A stretch of DNA of 64,000 bases from Maricaulis maris (GTDB lineage: Bacteria > Pseudomonadota > Alphaproteobacteria > Caulobacterales > Maricaulaceae): the NCBI RefSeq assembly GCF_003634045.1, contig NZ_RBIM01000004.1, positions 124,001 to 188,000 on the forward strand, read 5' to 3'. Under the pieces are notes generated by a model that did not search any database, was not told the origin of the DNA, and saw nothing but the letters and a program-made list of their open reading frames with translations. Both the position numbers and the translations under genes were made by a program. Every line of letters begins with the position of its first letter. Position 1 is the stretch's first letter. Positions 25,575 to 35,700 of this stretch are shown piece after piece.

Positions 25575-26912
25575 TCAGGCTTTCGCGTTTTTCGGCTTGA
25601 GGGGTTCGATACGGCCGCACACGACCCAGACGCTCACAAGCGCAAGCAGGGCGAGACCGGCACCGATAATGAAGGCGGGCGTGTAGTTGCCGCCGAAGGT
25701 CAGCCACGGCACGAGATAGGTCAGACCAGCCGCCCCGAGTTTCGCAGCCATGCCCGCAAAGCCCGCCAGCGTGCCGACCGATTTCCCGCTCAGGAAATCG
25801 CTCGCGAGGGTTTGCACATTGCCGATCGCTGTCTGGAAGCCGAACAGGATCGCGGCCATGATCAGAACCGCGACCACGGGATTGGCTGCCTGCGACATTG
25901 CCAGAAGACAGGGCAACATGATCAGGCACCCCAGCGTGATCGTCAGCTTGCGGGCGCCGTCGACGCTCCAGCCCGCCTTGATCCGGTTCTGCGCCAGAAG
26001 GCCGCCGAACCAGGCCCCGAACATGGCGCCGACATACGGAACCCAGCCATAGATGCCGATCTCCCGAACATTGAAGCCGTAAACTTCGGACAAGTAGATC
26101 GGTATCCAGAAGACAAAGAGCCACCAGATCGGATCAATCGCGGCCGACGCGATGATCACGCCCCAGCTCTGCCGACGCGACAACAGCTCGACCGTTCCCG
26201 GCGCGTAACCGTCCTCTTCGCGCGCCGGTTCGGCGCCCTGGCTCTCAGGATCGGCAGGCTCCGTGTCCGCAGGCTTTTGGCCAGTGAGGATGTACTGCCG
26301 CTCCGCTTCGGTCACCCAAGGGTGTGATTTCGGCGGCGACTTGACGAGGACCATCCAGGGGACCAGCCACAACATGCCCGTCAGGCCGATGATGATGAAG
26401 ATGATGTGCCAGTCAAAGAACACCGACAGGAAGGCGATGAGCGGGATCGACACAATGCCGCCAATCGCGGCACCGGAGTTGAAGATGCCCTGCGCAAGTG
26501 CGCGCTCCCGCGTCGGGAACCATTCGGCATTCGCCTTTGTCGCGCCCGGCCAGTTACCGGCCTCGGCGACACCCAGGATAGCGCGGAACAGGGCAAAGGA
26601 TGCCAGGCCACGCGCGAAGGCGTGAGCGGCCGTCGCCAGCGACCAGACGGCGATGGACAGGGCAAAACCCATCCGGGTGCCGATCCAGTCGAATATCTTG
26701 CCGAAGATCGCCTGGCCGAACGCATAGGCGAATACGAAGATGACCGAGATGAGGGCGTATATCTCCTTGCGCTGATCCTCGGTCCGGTCCGGATAGAGTT
26801 CTGCCGAAATTTCGGGCCACAGCACATTCAGTGATTGCCGGTCGATGTAATTGATCACGGTTGCGAGCGCGACGAGCGTGACAACCCACCAGCGAAGACG
26901 GGAAATTTGCAT
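25575..26912 (-). CDS. MFS hexuronate-type transporter (ACS family)
   Basis: 445 residues with twelve expected spans. The N-terminal segment VVTLVALATVINYIDRQSLN and the pattern LGVAEAGNWPGATKANAEWFP are hallmarks of the anion:cation symporter family that includes ExuT-like carriers. A hydrophilic loop of about 50 residues separates the two halves. It probably imports unsaturated uronate monomer or DEH across the inner membrane. Its start overlaps the kdgF stop by one base (TGATG), so translation is coupled. Confidence 0.88.
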   Translation of the reverse strand: MQISRLRWWVVTLVALATVINYIDRQSLNVLWPEISAELYPDRTEDQRKEIYALISVIFVFAYAFGQAIFGKIFDWIGTRMGFALSIAVWSLATAAHAFARGLASFALFRAILGVAEAGNWPGATKANAEWFPTRERALAQGIFNSGAAIGGIVSIPLIAFLSVFFDWHIIFIIIGLTGMLWLVPWMVLVKSPPKSHPWVTEAERQYILTGQKPADTEPADPESQGAEPAREEDGYAPGTVELLSRRQSWGVIIASAAIDPIWWLFVFWIPIYLSEVYGFNVREIGIYGWVPYVGAMFGAWFGGLLAQNRIKAGWSVDGARKLTITLGCLIMLPCLLAMSQAANPVVAVLIMAAILFGFQTAIGNVQTLASDFLSGKSVGTLAGFAGMAAKLGAAGLTYLVPWLTFGGNYTPAFIIGAGLALLALVSVWVVCGRIEPLKPKNAKA

Positions 26913-27304
26913 CAGACGCCTCCCCGGTTCGGGATAAAATCCTCACGCGCGGGTGAGAACACGTCGATCAGCACGCCGGCTTCAAGGCAGACGGCCCCGT
27001 GCGGGCTCTGCGACGGGACAAAAAAGCTGTCACCCGCCGACAGGACCTGCTCCTCATCACCGACCGTGACCTTGAATGTTCCGGATTCGACGTAGGACAT
27101 CTGGGTGTGGGGGTGGGCGTGCATTTCACCGACGGCGCCTTCGGAAAACCAGACCCGGGCGCCCATCAGCGCATCGCCATAGCCGAGCAATTGGCGACGG
27201 ATACCCGGAGCCACCTGTTCAGCTCCGGCGGGATCCGCTTTGACGAAATTGGGTGGGGCATCATGGACGGTCCGATCAACCGATCCTGCTTGTGCTGACA
27301 GCAT
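26912..27304 (-). CDS. kdgF: KdgF-type cupin, opens the ring of unsaturated uronate monomers
   Basis: 130 residues forming one cupin barrel. The metal-binding set is visible: HAHPHTQMSYVESG (two His, Gln, Glu region) and the later SPHGAVC histidine. KdgF proteins convert 4,5-unsaturated uronate from pectin or alginate to the linear ketone form and accelerate the step before reduction. Its place between PL17 lyase and the uronate carrier fits that role well. It lies three bases after the PL17 stop. Confidence 0.85.
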   Translation of the reverse strand: MLSAQAGSVDRTVHDAPPNFVKADPAGAEQVAPGIRRQLLGYGDALMGARVWFSEGAVGEMHAHPHTQMSYVESGTFKVTVGDEEQVLSAGDSFFVPSQSPHGAVCLEAGVLIDVFSPAREDFIPNRGGV

Positions 27305-27307
27305 TTC

Positions 27308-29473
27308 TCACTCCCGGAAAATATTGTAGGCCCCGGTCCATTCGTATCGATGGCCGTCGGCGTTTATTGTGTGGACCCCGTCCTGGAGGTCATGGGAAAG
27401 ACCAACGCTGACGCGCTGACCTGTACGGAACTCGATCTGGATAATCGTCGCGGTTTCGCTCTCGAACGTACGGATGTCGGCGATGCCGCTTTCACTCGCG
27501 ACCGTGACTTCACTGGCCGGGTCGTAGAGTCCGTGCGGTTCGATCACCGAAATGAACCTGGCCTGCCGGGCGCCCGGAACACGCAGCAGGATTCCCTGCT
27601 GGGTCCGCAGGTTGAAGTCAGGGTCATTCGCCCCAGTACGGACAATGCGGGCCTCAACAGCCTCGCTGACACGCGCGTGATAGGTATAGAAGCGGTTTTC
27701 GGTCAGCCAAGTGAAACGGGCCTGTCCGCTCGCAACATCGGCGCGGGCCTCGACCCACAAATGTTGATAGCCATTGGCCGTGCCAAGCGCCGTTTGCTGT
27801 CCGGTGAAACGCTCGAACCGGGCATCGAAATCGGTCAGCTGTCCCGCAAAATAGATCGGAAAATCGATCTGCGACGCTGTCGGCGCGTCGACATCAAAGA
27901 TATCGACCACGAATGGGCGGGCGCGATCAGCGACCGAAATCTGAAAGGTTGTCCGGGTGAGCGTGGTGTCGGGATAAGCATCGGCAATACTCGCCGATAC
28001 GACATTGACGCCATCAAGTTGCTCGAACAATGAGACCGTCGGCCAGCTCGCCTGACCGCGCCGCCAATCACCGTCGTGATGGCTGACTTCGTCCAGAACC
28101 ACCGTGTTGTGAGCGATTGTCTGCCGCGCCCAGGAACTGTTTTCAGGCAGGTAGCGGCCACCGTCCTTTGACGGCACGTTCAGGAAACGCGCGGCACCGT
28201 AATCGGTCAGTATCTCGTGGCCGCCGTCATAGAGAATGAGAGACAGCTTGTCGAAATGGCCGTGCCCCATTCCCTGACCGGTATGTTTGGCCACAACGGT
28301 CTGCGCCAGCTCACCCTCGCCCATGCGCAGGATCGCAAGGCCGCCCTGGTCGCCATCAGGTCCATCGCGAAGAAGGCGGGTGTCGAAATCGAACGGCGTG
28401 GCAGCGCCAGCATCGAGGTCTGTCGCAACCACCAGCCCATCACCGGTCAGAACGGTTGCGCCCTGTCGCTGCGCGATCGAGAGCAGACCGGTATCGCCGG
28501 TCAGCGCATAGGCGGCGGCGACGCCGTAAACGACCTCAATCGTGTCGAGTCCCTTTTCCCGGATCGCGTCATTGATCGGGAAAAAGCGGCCGCCATAGCT
28601 TTGCTGGATCGTGGCGAGGATCGCCTCCAGGAGAATGCCGTCGCGATGTTCGAAAATGCCGCGTTCCGGTTCGTTGTTGTGAACCGCCTGTCCAAACAAG
28701 ACGAAGGGCATCAGGGCATAGCGCTGGTAGTACGGCCCCTCGGTATAATAACCATCCGGCGAGAAAAGTTGATCGAGCTGAGCCAGAAATCCCGCGCGTC
28801 CATCAAGGTCCAACCCAAGCAAGGCACGCTCGACCAGGGCCGGGTCGTCCAGCGCATAGCCGGTCATACCGACAGCCGCAGCGGCCCAGGTGCCGTGGTT
28901 GTGGATGCGCTGGAAGGTTTGGGGCGACTCTGTGGACAGGAATTCCGCCATCGGCCGAAGCAGGTCGGCCTCAATACGAACGCGCGACTCGTCAGACAAG
29001 GCGCTCCGGATCGCGTCGTAGCCCTGGATCGAATAGACCAGCCAGACAGCCTCATTCAGGCTCTGCCAGAACAGGCGGCCAGGCGCTTGGTTACGGCGCT
29101 CGGGATGCAGGGGCAGATCGCCATACATGTCGGCATAGGCCAGCAAATATGCTTCGGCGTGCTCGAGATATCGGCGATCCCCCGTGATGGCGAACAATAG
29201 TCCGGCATCGTGGATGATCTTGTAGTTTTCCTTGTGTCGTTCGTGCGAGTATCCGCCGCCCGGATCCGTGGGTTCCGGCACAATCAGGCCCGCCCCGATA
29301 CTGGTCTCGACACGCCTGACAGCAGCGTCATGCGCATGTTGAATCAAGGGCGGCAGCGTTTCCGCGCGCTCGAAAGCATCAACGCCTGCTTCGGTCAGGA
29401 TGAGGTTCGGTTGGGCCGAGGCACAGGCGGGGATTCCCAAGAGGGCGGCGGCGAGGCCGAGCGCCCGGATCAT
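27308..29473 (-). CDS. Oligoalginate lyase, polysaccharide lyase family 17 (exolytic)
   Basis: 721 residues with a signal peptide (AAALLGIPACASAQ). The N-terminal (alpha/alpha) barrel is followed by a heparinase II/III-like beta-sandwich. Residues corresponding to the catalytic set of the PL17 enzyme Alg17C can be placed: Asn192-His193 in HNHGTWA and Tyr249 in YYTEGPYYQRY, with the same 57-residue distance as in Alg17C; a further histidine region is GMGHGHFDKLSLILYDGG. It cuts alginate oligomers from one end to unsaturated monomer. The cysteine in the signal region (GIPAC) could make it a lipoprotein. It overlaps PL6 by four bases and precedes kdgF. Confidence 0.93.
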   Translation of the reverse strand: MIRALGLAAALLGIPACASAQPNLILTEAGVDAFERAETLPPLIQHAHDAAVRRVETSIGAGLIVPEPTDPGGGYSHERHKENYKIIHDAGLLFAITGDRRYLEHAEAYLLAYADMYGDLPLHPERRNQAPGRLFWQSLNEAVWLVYSIQGYDAIRSALSDESRVRIEADLLRPMAEFLSTESPQTFQRIHNHGTWAAAAVGMTGYALDDPALVERALLGLDLDGRAGFLAQLDQLFSPDGYYTEGPYYQRYALMPFVLFGQAVHNNEPERGIFEHRDGILLEAILATIQQSYGGRFFPINDAIREKGLDTIEVVYGVAAAYALTGDTGLLSIAQRQGATVLTGDGLVVATDLDAGAATPFDFDTRLLRDGPDGDQGGLAILRMGEGELAQTVVAKHTGQGMGHGHFDKLSLILYDGGHEILTDYGAARFLNVPSKDGGRYLPENSSWARQTIAHNTVVLDEVSHHDGDWRRGQASWPTVSLFEQLDGVNVVSASIADAYPDTTLTRTTFQISVADRARPFVVDIFDVDAPTASQIDFPIYFAGQLTDFDARFERFTGQQTALGTANGYQHLWVEARADVASGQARFTWLTENRFYTYHARVSEAVEARIVRTGANDPDFNLRTQQGILLRVPGARQARFISVIEPHGLYDPASEVTVASESGIADIRTFESETATIIQIEFRTGQRVSVGLSHDLQDGVHTINADGHRYEWTGAYNIFRE

Positions 29474-31692
29474 TGGGGGGCTCCGGCCAGATTCGCCTCG
29501 AGAACCTCGCCATTGACACCCCGCAAGTTCAAAACCGCCTGGTCATCGGCATCATTGCCACCAATTTCGAACGGCCAGCCCAGAACCCGGCGACGGATGT
29601 CAAAGACGCCCGACATGGCAATCCTGTTATTGGTCAGGTGCAGCTGGTCAATACCGTCCAGAGACAAGGCCGCAGCGCCCTGCGCGACGCCATCAAGGAC
29701 GGAGTCGGTCAGACTGAAGCGGGGCCCGAACGTGCTTTCGTCGCGCCCTTCCCGGCCGAAGCGTATCAGCGGCCCGGCGAGCGACGCCAGATCACTGTTC
29801 TCGACCCTGATTTCATCCGCGAGATACCAGCCGTCCAGGCCCTCGCCGCTCAGCTCGATCAGGGAACCCGGCCAGTTCTTGACCTGCAGGCGATCAATGA
29901 TGACGACGCGGGCGAAGGTGGCATTGTCGGCGGCGATAAACGGGCCGACGCGGTCGGTTCGACTCGTGGCAAGCGCCACATTCTCGACATGCAGGCGATA
30001 GGCGCCGCGATACTGCTCGCCCACCGCATGGATCAGTGCCGTCTCGGCGCTCGATTGGGTCAGGCTCACATTGCGCAAGGTCAGCTCGCCGCCGGCCTGA
30101 AGCAGGAACAGGCCCGCCTCCGACGCTATCAGGTCCACACCATCACCACCTTCGATCGTGATCGGCTGAGTGATCAGAATGGGCGAGGACACGGTGACGT
30201 CGCCATCGGCGATACGGACGATGTCGCCGGGTTCGGCGCTGCTGATTGCCTCGACCAAAGCGGCCTCACTTGCCTCGACCTCGAGAACCGAACCGACCTG
30301 TTGTATCTGAGCCGGTTTTTCATAGTGCCGCGGCCCGGTCGCACTGCGCGCAATTGGCTGCAGGTCACGCGGAGCACCGACCCCGTCCTCGACGGCGTCG
30401 CCTTGCATGTAGATGAGGCCGTTGTCGGCACGCGCGAGCGAGAAGTCGGCTATCGCCGCCGAGCCAATGACGTCGAAACGTCGATTGTTCGAGACATTGT
30501 CGGCGAACCGGATCCCCGCCACATCATCAAAAATGGCAACCGGCTCGTGCTCGTCAGAGAGCAAGATGTTGCGACTCATTTCACTGTTGACCGGAACGGC
30601 ACTGCGCTCATCATCGCTGCCAACCGCAAAACCAAGCTCCAGCACGTCGACAAAGCTATTGTTTTGGATTTGGGCGTTATCAACTTGGTGGTAGCGGTTC
30701 TCCGGCGAGTTCGGGACGCCGTTCATGACAACAAGCGCGCCCAGGAATTTGCGGCCGCGCAAGCCTTCCAGGTAGTTGTCGCGAACGATCTGGTTGTCGT
30801 TGATGACGCGGATACCGCCGGTATCGGAGACGCCGTTTCCGAAGAAGATGTTGCGCGACACTTCATTGCGCCCGCCGTGACGGAAGACGACTGAGCCACG
30901 GGACTCGTAGAACACGTTCTCGGAGATCAGATTGCCTTCTGACTTGATCGAGATGATTTCCACCTCGCCGTCACAACGGTCGAAATAATTCTGCCGCACG
31001 ACCGTACCGGAATTGACCCGGGAGTATTGACTGACCCCGATCCGCAAGGTCTCGCCGCCATTACCGCCAAGCGGTGGGCGTGGTCCGAAATAATTGCGTT
31101 CGATCACGTGATTATTGTTCTGGCTGCCTTCAGAATTCAGCCGCACGACCATTGTCGGCCCACGGTTGGTTTTTCCGACAAAGGCATTGCGGTCGATACG
31201 ATTATTCCGACCGTAGACCACGACCCAGGAGTCCTGGGTCTCGCGATCCGGTTGATTGTAGTTTTCGATCACCGTCTCGACCAAGCGCGTATGGTTCGCG
31301 AGCGTCTGACTGTCACGCCGGAAAGAAATCACCTCGCTCGTCGGCGAATAGCCGTCCCGAAAGGTCAGTCCCCAAACGACCAGATGTTCGCCGCCGATCC
31401 GCAAATTGGACTGGCCAGTCAGTATGACCGCGCCCGGCGTCTGGGCCATCAGATAGATCGGCGCATCGACCGTGCCGGTCGCCTCGAAAACAATTTCGAA
31501 GTCTTCCCAGATTCCATCGGCAAGCACGATCCGGTCACCGGGCTGCACCCGGTCAAGCGCTGCCTCATAGGCCTGGCGGTCGGTAACGAGGAAGTCGGTG
31601 GCACTTGCCCCGCCCGGCAAACCTATCAAGGCCAAAAACACGAGTGCGACGCTGCGCACCAGCCACGATGGGCCGAGTCGGATCGGGGTCAT
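29470..31692 (-). CDS. Alginate lyase, polysaccharide lyase family 6 (two beta-helix domains)
   Basis: 740 residues with a signal peptide ending near GGASA. Residues 35-390 form a right-handed parallel beta-helix typical of PL6/chondroitinase B. Lys250 (in IISIKSEGN) and Arg271 (in VVFRHGGRN) match the Lys-Arg catalytic pair of PL6 and keep the 21-residue spacing known from AlyGC. A second shorter helix-like domain fills residues about 440-735, as in the two-domain exolytic PL6 enzymes. It degrades alginate, probably polyguluronate-rich chains, to small products for PL17. It is the first gene of the operon PL6-PL17-kdgF-MFS-SDR-kdgK. Confidence 0.93.
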   Translation of the reverse strand: MTPIRLGPSWLVRSVALVFLALIGLPGGASATDFLVTDRQAYEAALDRVQPGDRIVLADGIWEDFEIVFEATGTVDAPIYLMAQTPGAVILTGQSNLRIGGEHLVVWGLTFRDGYSPTSEVISFRRDSQTLANHTRLVETVIENYNQPDRETQDSWVVVYGRNNRIDRNAFVGKTNRGPTMVVRLNSEGSQNNNHVIERNYFGPRPPLGGNGGETLRIGVSQYSRVNSGTVVRQNYFDRCDGEVEIISIKSEGNLISENVFYESRGSVVFRHGGRNEVSRNIFFGNGVSDTGGIRVINDNQIVRDNYLEGLRGRKFLGALVVMNGVPNSPENRYHQVDNAQIQNNSFVDVLELGFAVGSDDERSAVPVNSEMSRNILLSDEHEPVAIFDDVAGIRFADNVSNNRRFDVIGSAAIADFSLARADNGLIYMQGDAVEDGVGAPRDLQPIARSATGPRHYEKPAQIQQVGSVLEVEASEAALVEAISSAEPGDIVRIADGDVTVSSPILITQPITIEGGDGVDLIASEAGLFLLQAGGELTLRNVSLTQSSAETALIHAVGEQYRGAYRLHVENVALATSRTDRVGPFIAADNATFARVVIIDRLQVKNWPGSLIELSGEGLDGWYLADEIRVENSDLASLAGPLIRFGREGRDESTFGPRFSLTDSVLDGVAQGAAALSLDGIDQLHLTNNRIAMSGVFDIRRRVLGWPFEIGGNDADDQAVLNLRGVNGEVLEANLAGAPQ

Positions 31693-31733
31693 GCTTCCTC
31701 CACTTGGCTTCTATTGATGAAGCTTCAGCGGAG

Positions 31734-31804
31734 AGCATAACCACCCCGGACCAAGCGGACAAGATATTTCACAGTCCAATTTTGATAAAATGGCCTAGTC
31801 AATT
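31734..31804 (-). promoter_or_regulatory. Promoter and UxuR/ExuR-like operators of the alginate lyase operon
   Basis: On the minus strand TTGTCC (31757-31762) and TATGCT (31734-31739) are 17 bases apart, a plausible sigma-70 promoter 42 bases before the PL6 start. Upstream are AAAATTGGACTGT (31771-31783, minus) and AAAATGGCCTAGTCAATT (31787-31804, plus), both related to the AAATTGG half-site of UxuR/ExuR operators. The second is an imperfect inverted repeat. They probably bind the GntR-family regulator encoded immediately upstream, whose stop codon is at 31808. Confidence 0.55.
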
Positions 31805-31807
31805 GGC

Positions 31808-32569
31808 CTATGCGTTCTGCGGGACGGTTTCGCCATTGCCGAGATAGCGCTCACGGGCCTCGCTGGTGCGCCGACGCGCCTCTTCGATCGCCTTTTGCTC
31901 GGCCGTGTTGAGCATCGCCTCCACGATACAGGCGAAATGGCGTCGCATCGCCGCCCGCGCCTTCTCGGGGTCCCGCTCCCGCAAGGCGAGAGCGATGTCC
32001 CGATGCTCCGACAGGCGCATTTCCGGAGAAATTCCGCAAATGGAATCATACGCATTCCGGATCTCATCGATCTCGGTCCGAAACCGCCACAGGCGTTCAA
32101 TCATATCGATGATTGCCGCATTCTTGGATGCCCGGGCGATCGTCAGGTGGAATTCCCGATCCGCATCCTGGTGCAACGCCTCGTCATTCTCACTGTCATC
32201 CGACATTTTCGAGACCAGTCGATCAAGCTGTTCCAGCTCTTCGTCGGTGATCATCGTGGCGGCCAAGGCGGCCGCCTCGCTTTCAATAAGCGTCCGGGCC
32301 TGGGTCAACTCGAAAGCCTCGATTGTCGGCAGCGCATCGCTGGACGGGGTTGCCGGAAGCACTTTCGCGCCGGAACCGGTGCGAACCTCAATCCGTCCCT
32401 GGGCCTGCAGCGCAATCTGCGCTTCGCGTACCGTGACACGGCTCACGCCCAGCTGGGTCGCCAGATCCCGCTCACCGGGCAAACGGCTGCCCGGCGGAAA
32501 TTTGCCTTCGTCAATCAGGGCAATGATGCGGCGGGCAATCTGATTATACAGGCGCTTGTCTGTGGTCAT
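31808..32569 (-). CDS. GntR/FadR-family transcriptional regulator (UxuR/ExuR-like)
   Basis: 253 residues. The winged helix is at residues 8-70 (RLYNQIARRIIALIDEG, ERDLATQLGVSRVTVREAQIAL). The C-terminal helical FCD domain carries the metal-binding residues of the family (DADREFHLTIARAS; RLSEHRDIALAL; RRHFACIVEAML). It sits between the alginate receptor and the lyase operon, all on the minus strand. Candidate operators of the AAATTGG type are found before all three transcription units, including its own promoter, so autoregulation is likely. DEH or KDG would be expected effectors. Exact ligand is unknown. Confidence 0.88.
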   Translation of the reverse strand: MTTDKRLYNQIARRIIALIDEGKFPPGSRLPGERDLATQLGVSRVTVREAQIALQAQGRIEVRTGSGAKVLPATPSSDALPTIEAFELTQARTLIESEAAALAATMITDEELEQLDRLVSKMSDDSENDEALHQDADREFHLTIARASKNAAIIDMIERLWRFRTEIDEIRNAYDSICGISPEMRLSEHRDIALALRERDPEKARAAMRRHFACIVEAMLNTAEQKAIEEARRRTSEARERYLGNGETVPQNA

Positions 32570-32631
32570 TGTGGTGAGTGCCGTTTCTGATCGTTCTTGA
32601 AATTTGACCTGGTCGGATAGACCTCGGAAAA

Positions 32632-32664
32632 ATCATAGCATTATCCAAATTGGACTACAAATTT
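32632..32664 (-). promoter_or_regulatory. Promoter of the GntR gene with overlapping operator
   Basis: On the minus strand TTGTAG and TATGAT (32632-32637) are 17 bases apart. AAATTGGACTACAAATTT at 32647-32664 overlaps the spacer and -35 box and is an imperfect palindrome with the outer bases AAATT/AATTT of UxuR/ExuR operators. This arrangement suggests that the regulator represses its own gene. The assignment is by eye. Confidence 0.55.
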
Positions 32665-32783
32665 TCCAGGCCATATTCACAAATGAAGCGGCGCCCCGCT
32701 GGTGCCCGGACAAGCCGGGCACCAGGAGACGCCGAAGTTCCCTTGAGGGTAAGGGTATTGTTGAGGTGGTCGCGACGCTTCGA

Positions 32784-35700
32784 TCAGAAACGTCCCCGCA
32801 CACCGAAATAGATACGCGGCCCATAGACATTGACTTCCGCGAAGTTGTCCTGGGTCGGGTTGTACTGGACACGCGGCTCATCAAAGATGTTGATCGCCTC
32901 AACGCTGACGCGAACAGCGTCATTGATCTGGTAAGAGGCCCGCGCTTCGTAAATGCCACGCTCATCAATGTAGCGCAGATTACCCGGCGTCGCGATGAAC
33001 TGCTGGAAGTAGCCACTGCGATACTTGTAGACCCCCTGCAGATCGAGATCACCGATGCTGTAGTAAAGCTGCGCCGACGCGACATGCTCCGACAGGCCGG
33101 GAACATTGGCAGGCGCGACGATGCCAACCCGTTCGATCTCGCTGCCATCGGCGGCGATGATGGTCGATGCACCGAAAACAGCATCCTCAAACTCGAAATC
33201 AGAGTCGGCGTAGTTGTATCCGACCCGGAAGCCGAGACCGCTCCAGGCACCCGGCAGATAGCTGAAGGAGTGCGCAGCCGAGATTTCAAAGCCTGAAATC
33301 GTGCTCTCCTCACTGTCCACCGCCTGGGTCGTGACAACAGCCTGGAGGTCCTGCCCATCGACCGTGAATGTCTCCACCTGTCCGACGTTTGTGAAACCAC
33401 CATTGAAGCTCTTGTAGTAGACCCCGAAGGCCAGAATGGTGTCCTCGTTGGGATACCATTCGAGCGCCGCGTCATAATTCCACGACATCAGAGGGTCGAG
33501 CTCCGGATTTCCGAAGCCGGTGACCTGGGCGATGACATCGGCCACGTCGGTCGATCCGCCGTCATTGTCGATGCTGCTCGAGAAACTGCGCCCCACACCC
33601 AGATCGGACGGATCCGGCCGCGACAGCGCACGGTAGATGCCACCGCGCAACAGCACGTCTTCGCGCAGCTCGACCACCAGGTTCGCGCTCGGCAGAACCT
33701 CAGTGTAGCTGTGACTGGCCGTGATCTCGATGAGGTTGCTATTGTCGACGCCGATGCCGGTGATGACATTGGCCCCGTCGCGATCAAGCGTCAGGGATCC
33801 GCGATAGCCATTCGACGTCACTTCCGTATCCACGACACGAACACCGAAATTACCCCGGACCGGCAGTTCACCCATTTCGCCGGCGAAGTCAGCCTGCAGA
33901 TAGGCAGCGATCGTTTCTTCTGCAACATCAACAATCTGGAGCGGATTTTGACCGGTACCCATTTCAGCCGAGGTCAAAAACACATCGCTCGCATCCGGGA
34001 TACTCGGTGCACGACCCAGGATGGCCTCGGCGAGGCAAAGCGGGTCGAAAGTCACCCAGGAATTGCCCGTTCCATTGGTGATGACATTCCCGGCGCTATC
34101 GACATTCGTGATCAACGGACCGTCCACGACGTCCGAAAGAAAATCATTCTCCGGGAAAACGCTGTTCATGCAGGCCGCGCTGGCAGCGGCACCATCACCG
34201 ACAGACAGCGGGCTGCCATCGCTCTCGCGGCGGACGCGAGGCACGGAGTCATATTCCAGCGTCGAATGCCGGACACCGCCCCTGACATTGGTGATGAAAC
34301 CATTGTCCCACAGATAGTCGAAATCAGCCCGGAACGCTTCGATGCTGTTGTTGCGGAACTGGTTGAGATCTTCCCGGGTACGCGGGCCGACATCGAAATT
34401 AGCCGGGTCGGTGACATCAAAGTCCCCGAACACGAAACGTTGCGCATCGTCCTCGACGATAATTCCGACGAATACATCCTCGGACCCGGAGTCACCGTCC
34501 GTGTCACTGCGCAAGCGTGACTGGATGATGTTCTCGCGCCGCATCGTTTCCGAATACGAGTAGTCGGCCGAAATCGTCAGGTCGTCGGTCAACTGGTACT
34601 CGGCCGCCAATCCATAGCCGGTGTATTCCTCGATGCGCTCCATATAGTGCGAGCTGACTTCCGCGCCGTCATAGGTCGTGCCGCCCAGAAAAGCGCCGGT
34701 AGAACTCACGGACAACGGAACGATCTCACCACTTTCGCCGACATTCAGGACCGAATTACCGTCGATCGTCAGGTCACTGCGCAGTTCGGTGAACTCGCGA
34801 TCGGACTGCTGGAAGTCGACATTGATGTCCCAGCGCGCATTCGGCTGCCATTGGGCCGCGAAGAAGATCGAGTCGCGCGCATCATCCGTGATGTTCTGGC
34901 GGAAATGGCGCTGGCTCGGAACGAAGACGAAGGGCGTATTGGCATCTGGTGCCACACCGGTTGCGGGATCGATCTCAAGGACCAGGTCGCCGCCACCCCC
35001 ATCACAGTTTTCATCCGGGTCGCCGAGACTGTCGACGCCGAAATTGTCGCTGTTGGGGTCACCGGAAACAACATTCCGGCAATCGCGGAATGCGCTCGTC
35101 GTCCGCGCCTCTTGTTCCGGATTGGTCGAGCGGTTGCTCTGATATCCAAAGGACAGGCCGAATTCACCCGCACCGGTCTCCCAGCTGTCGACGAAGCTGA
35201 GCGTCGCCCGGTGGCCGATGCCGCGCTCGCTGATGTTCAAATCCGCATTGTCCGGATTGTAATTGCCCTTCAGCTCAAGCTGAAGCCGGCTCCGGCCATA
35301 ATCGATCGGACGCAGGGTCGAGAGCGAAATCTGACCCGACACGCCCCCCTCGATGAAGCTGGCCTCCTGCGTCTTGTAAACGGCAAGGGAATTGAACAAT
35401 TCCGACGGAAACTGGCTGAAATTGACCGAGCGATCGCCACTCCCATTCGCCGCCTCGCGACCATTGATCACGGTCGAACCGAGATAGGGACCGAGGCCCC
35501 GGATCGAAATTTCGGTCGCGCCGCCTTGCTCGATATGGGACGCCGCGCTTGTCAGCGTCTCAAGCGCCTCACCGATCGACAGCGCCGGCAGATCACCGAT
35601 GTCGTCGGCCGACAGTGCCTCGACAACCGTGTCAGCGTTCCGCTTGGTCTCGATCGAGTCCTGAATGGTCTGGCGAATTCCCTGGATGACAACAACGTCT

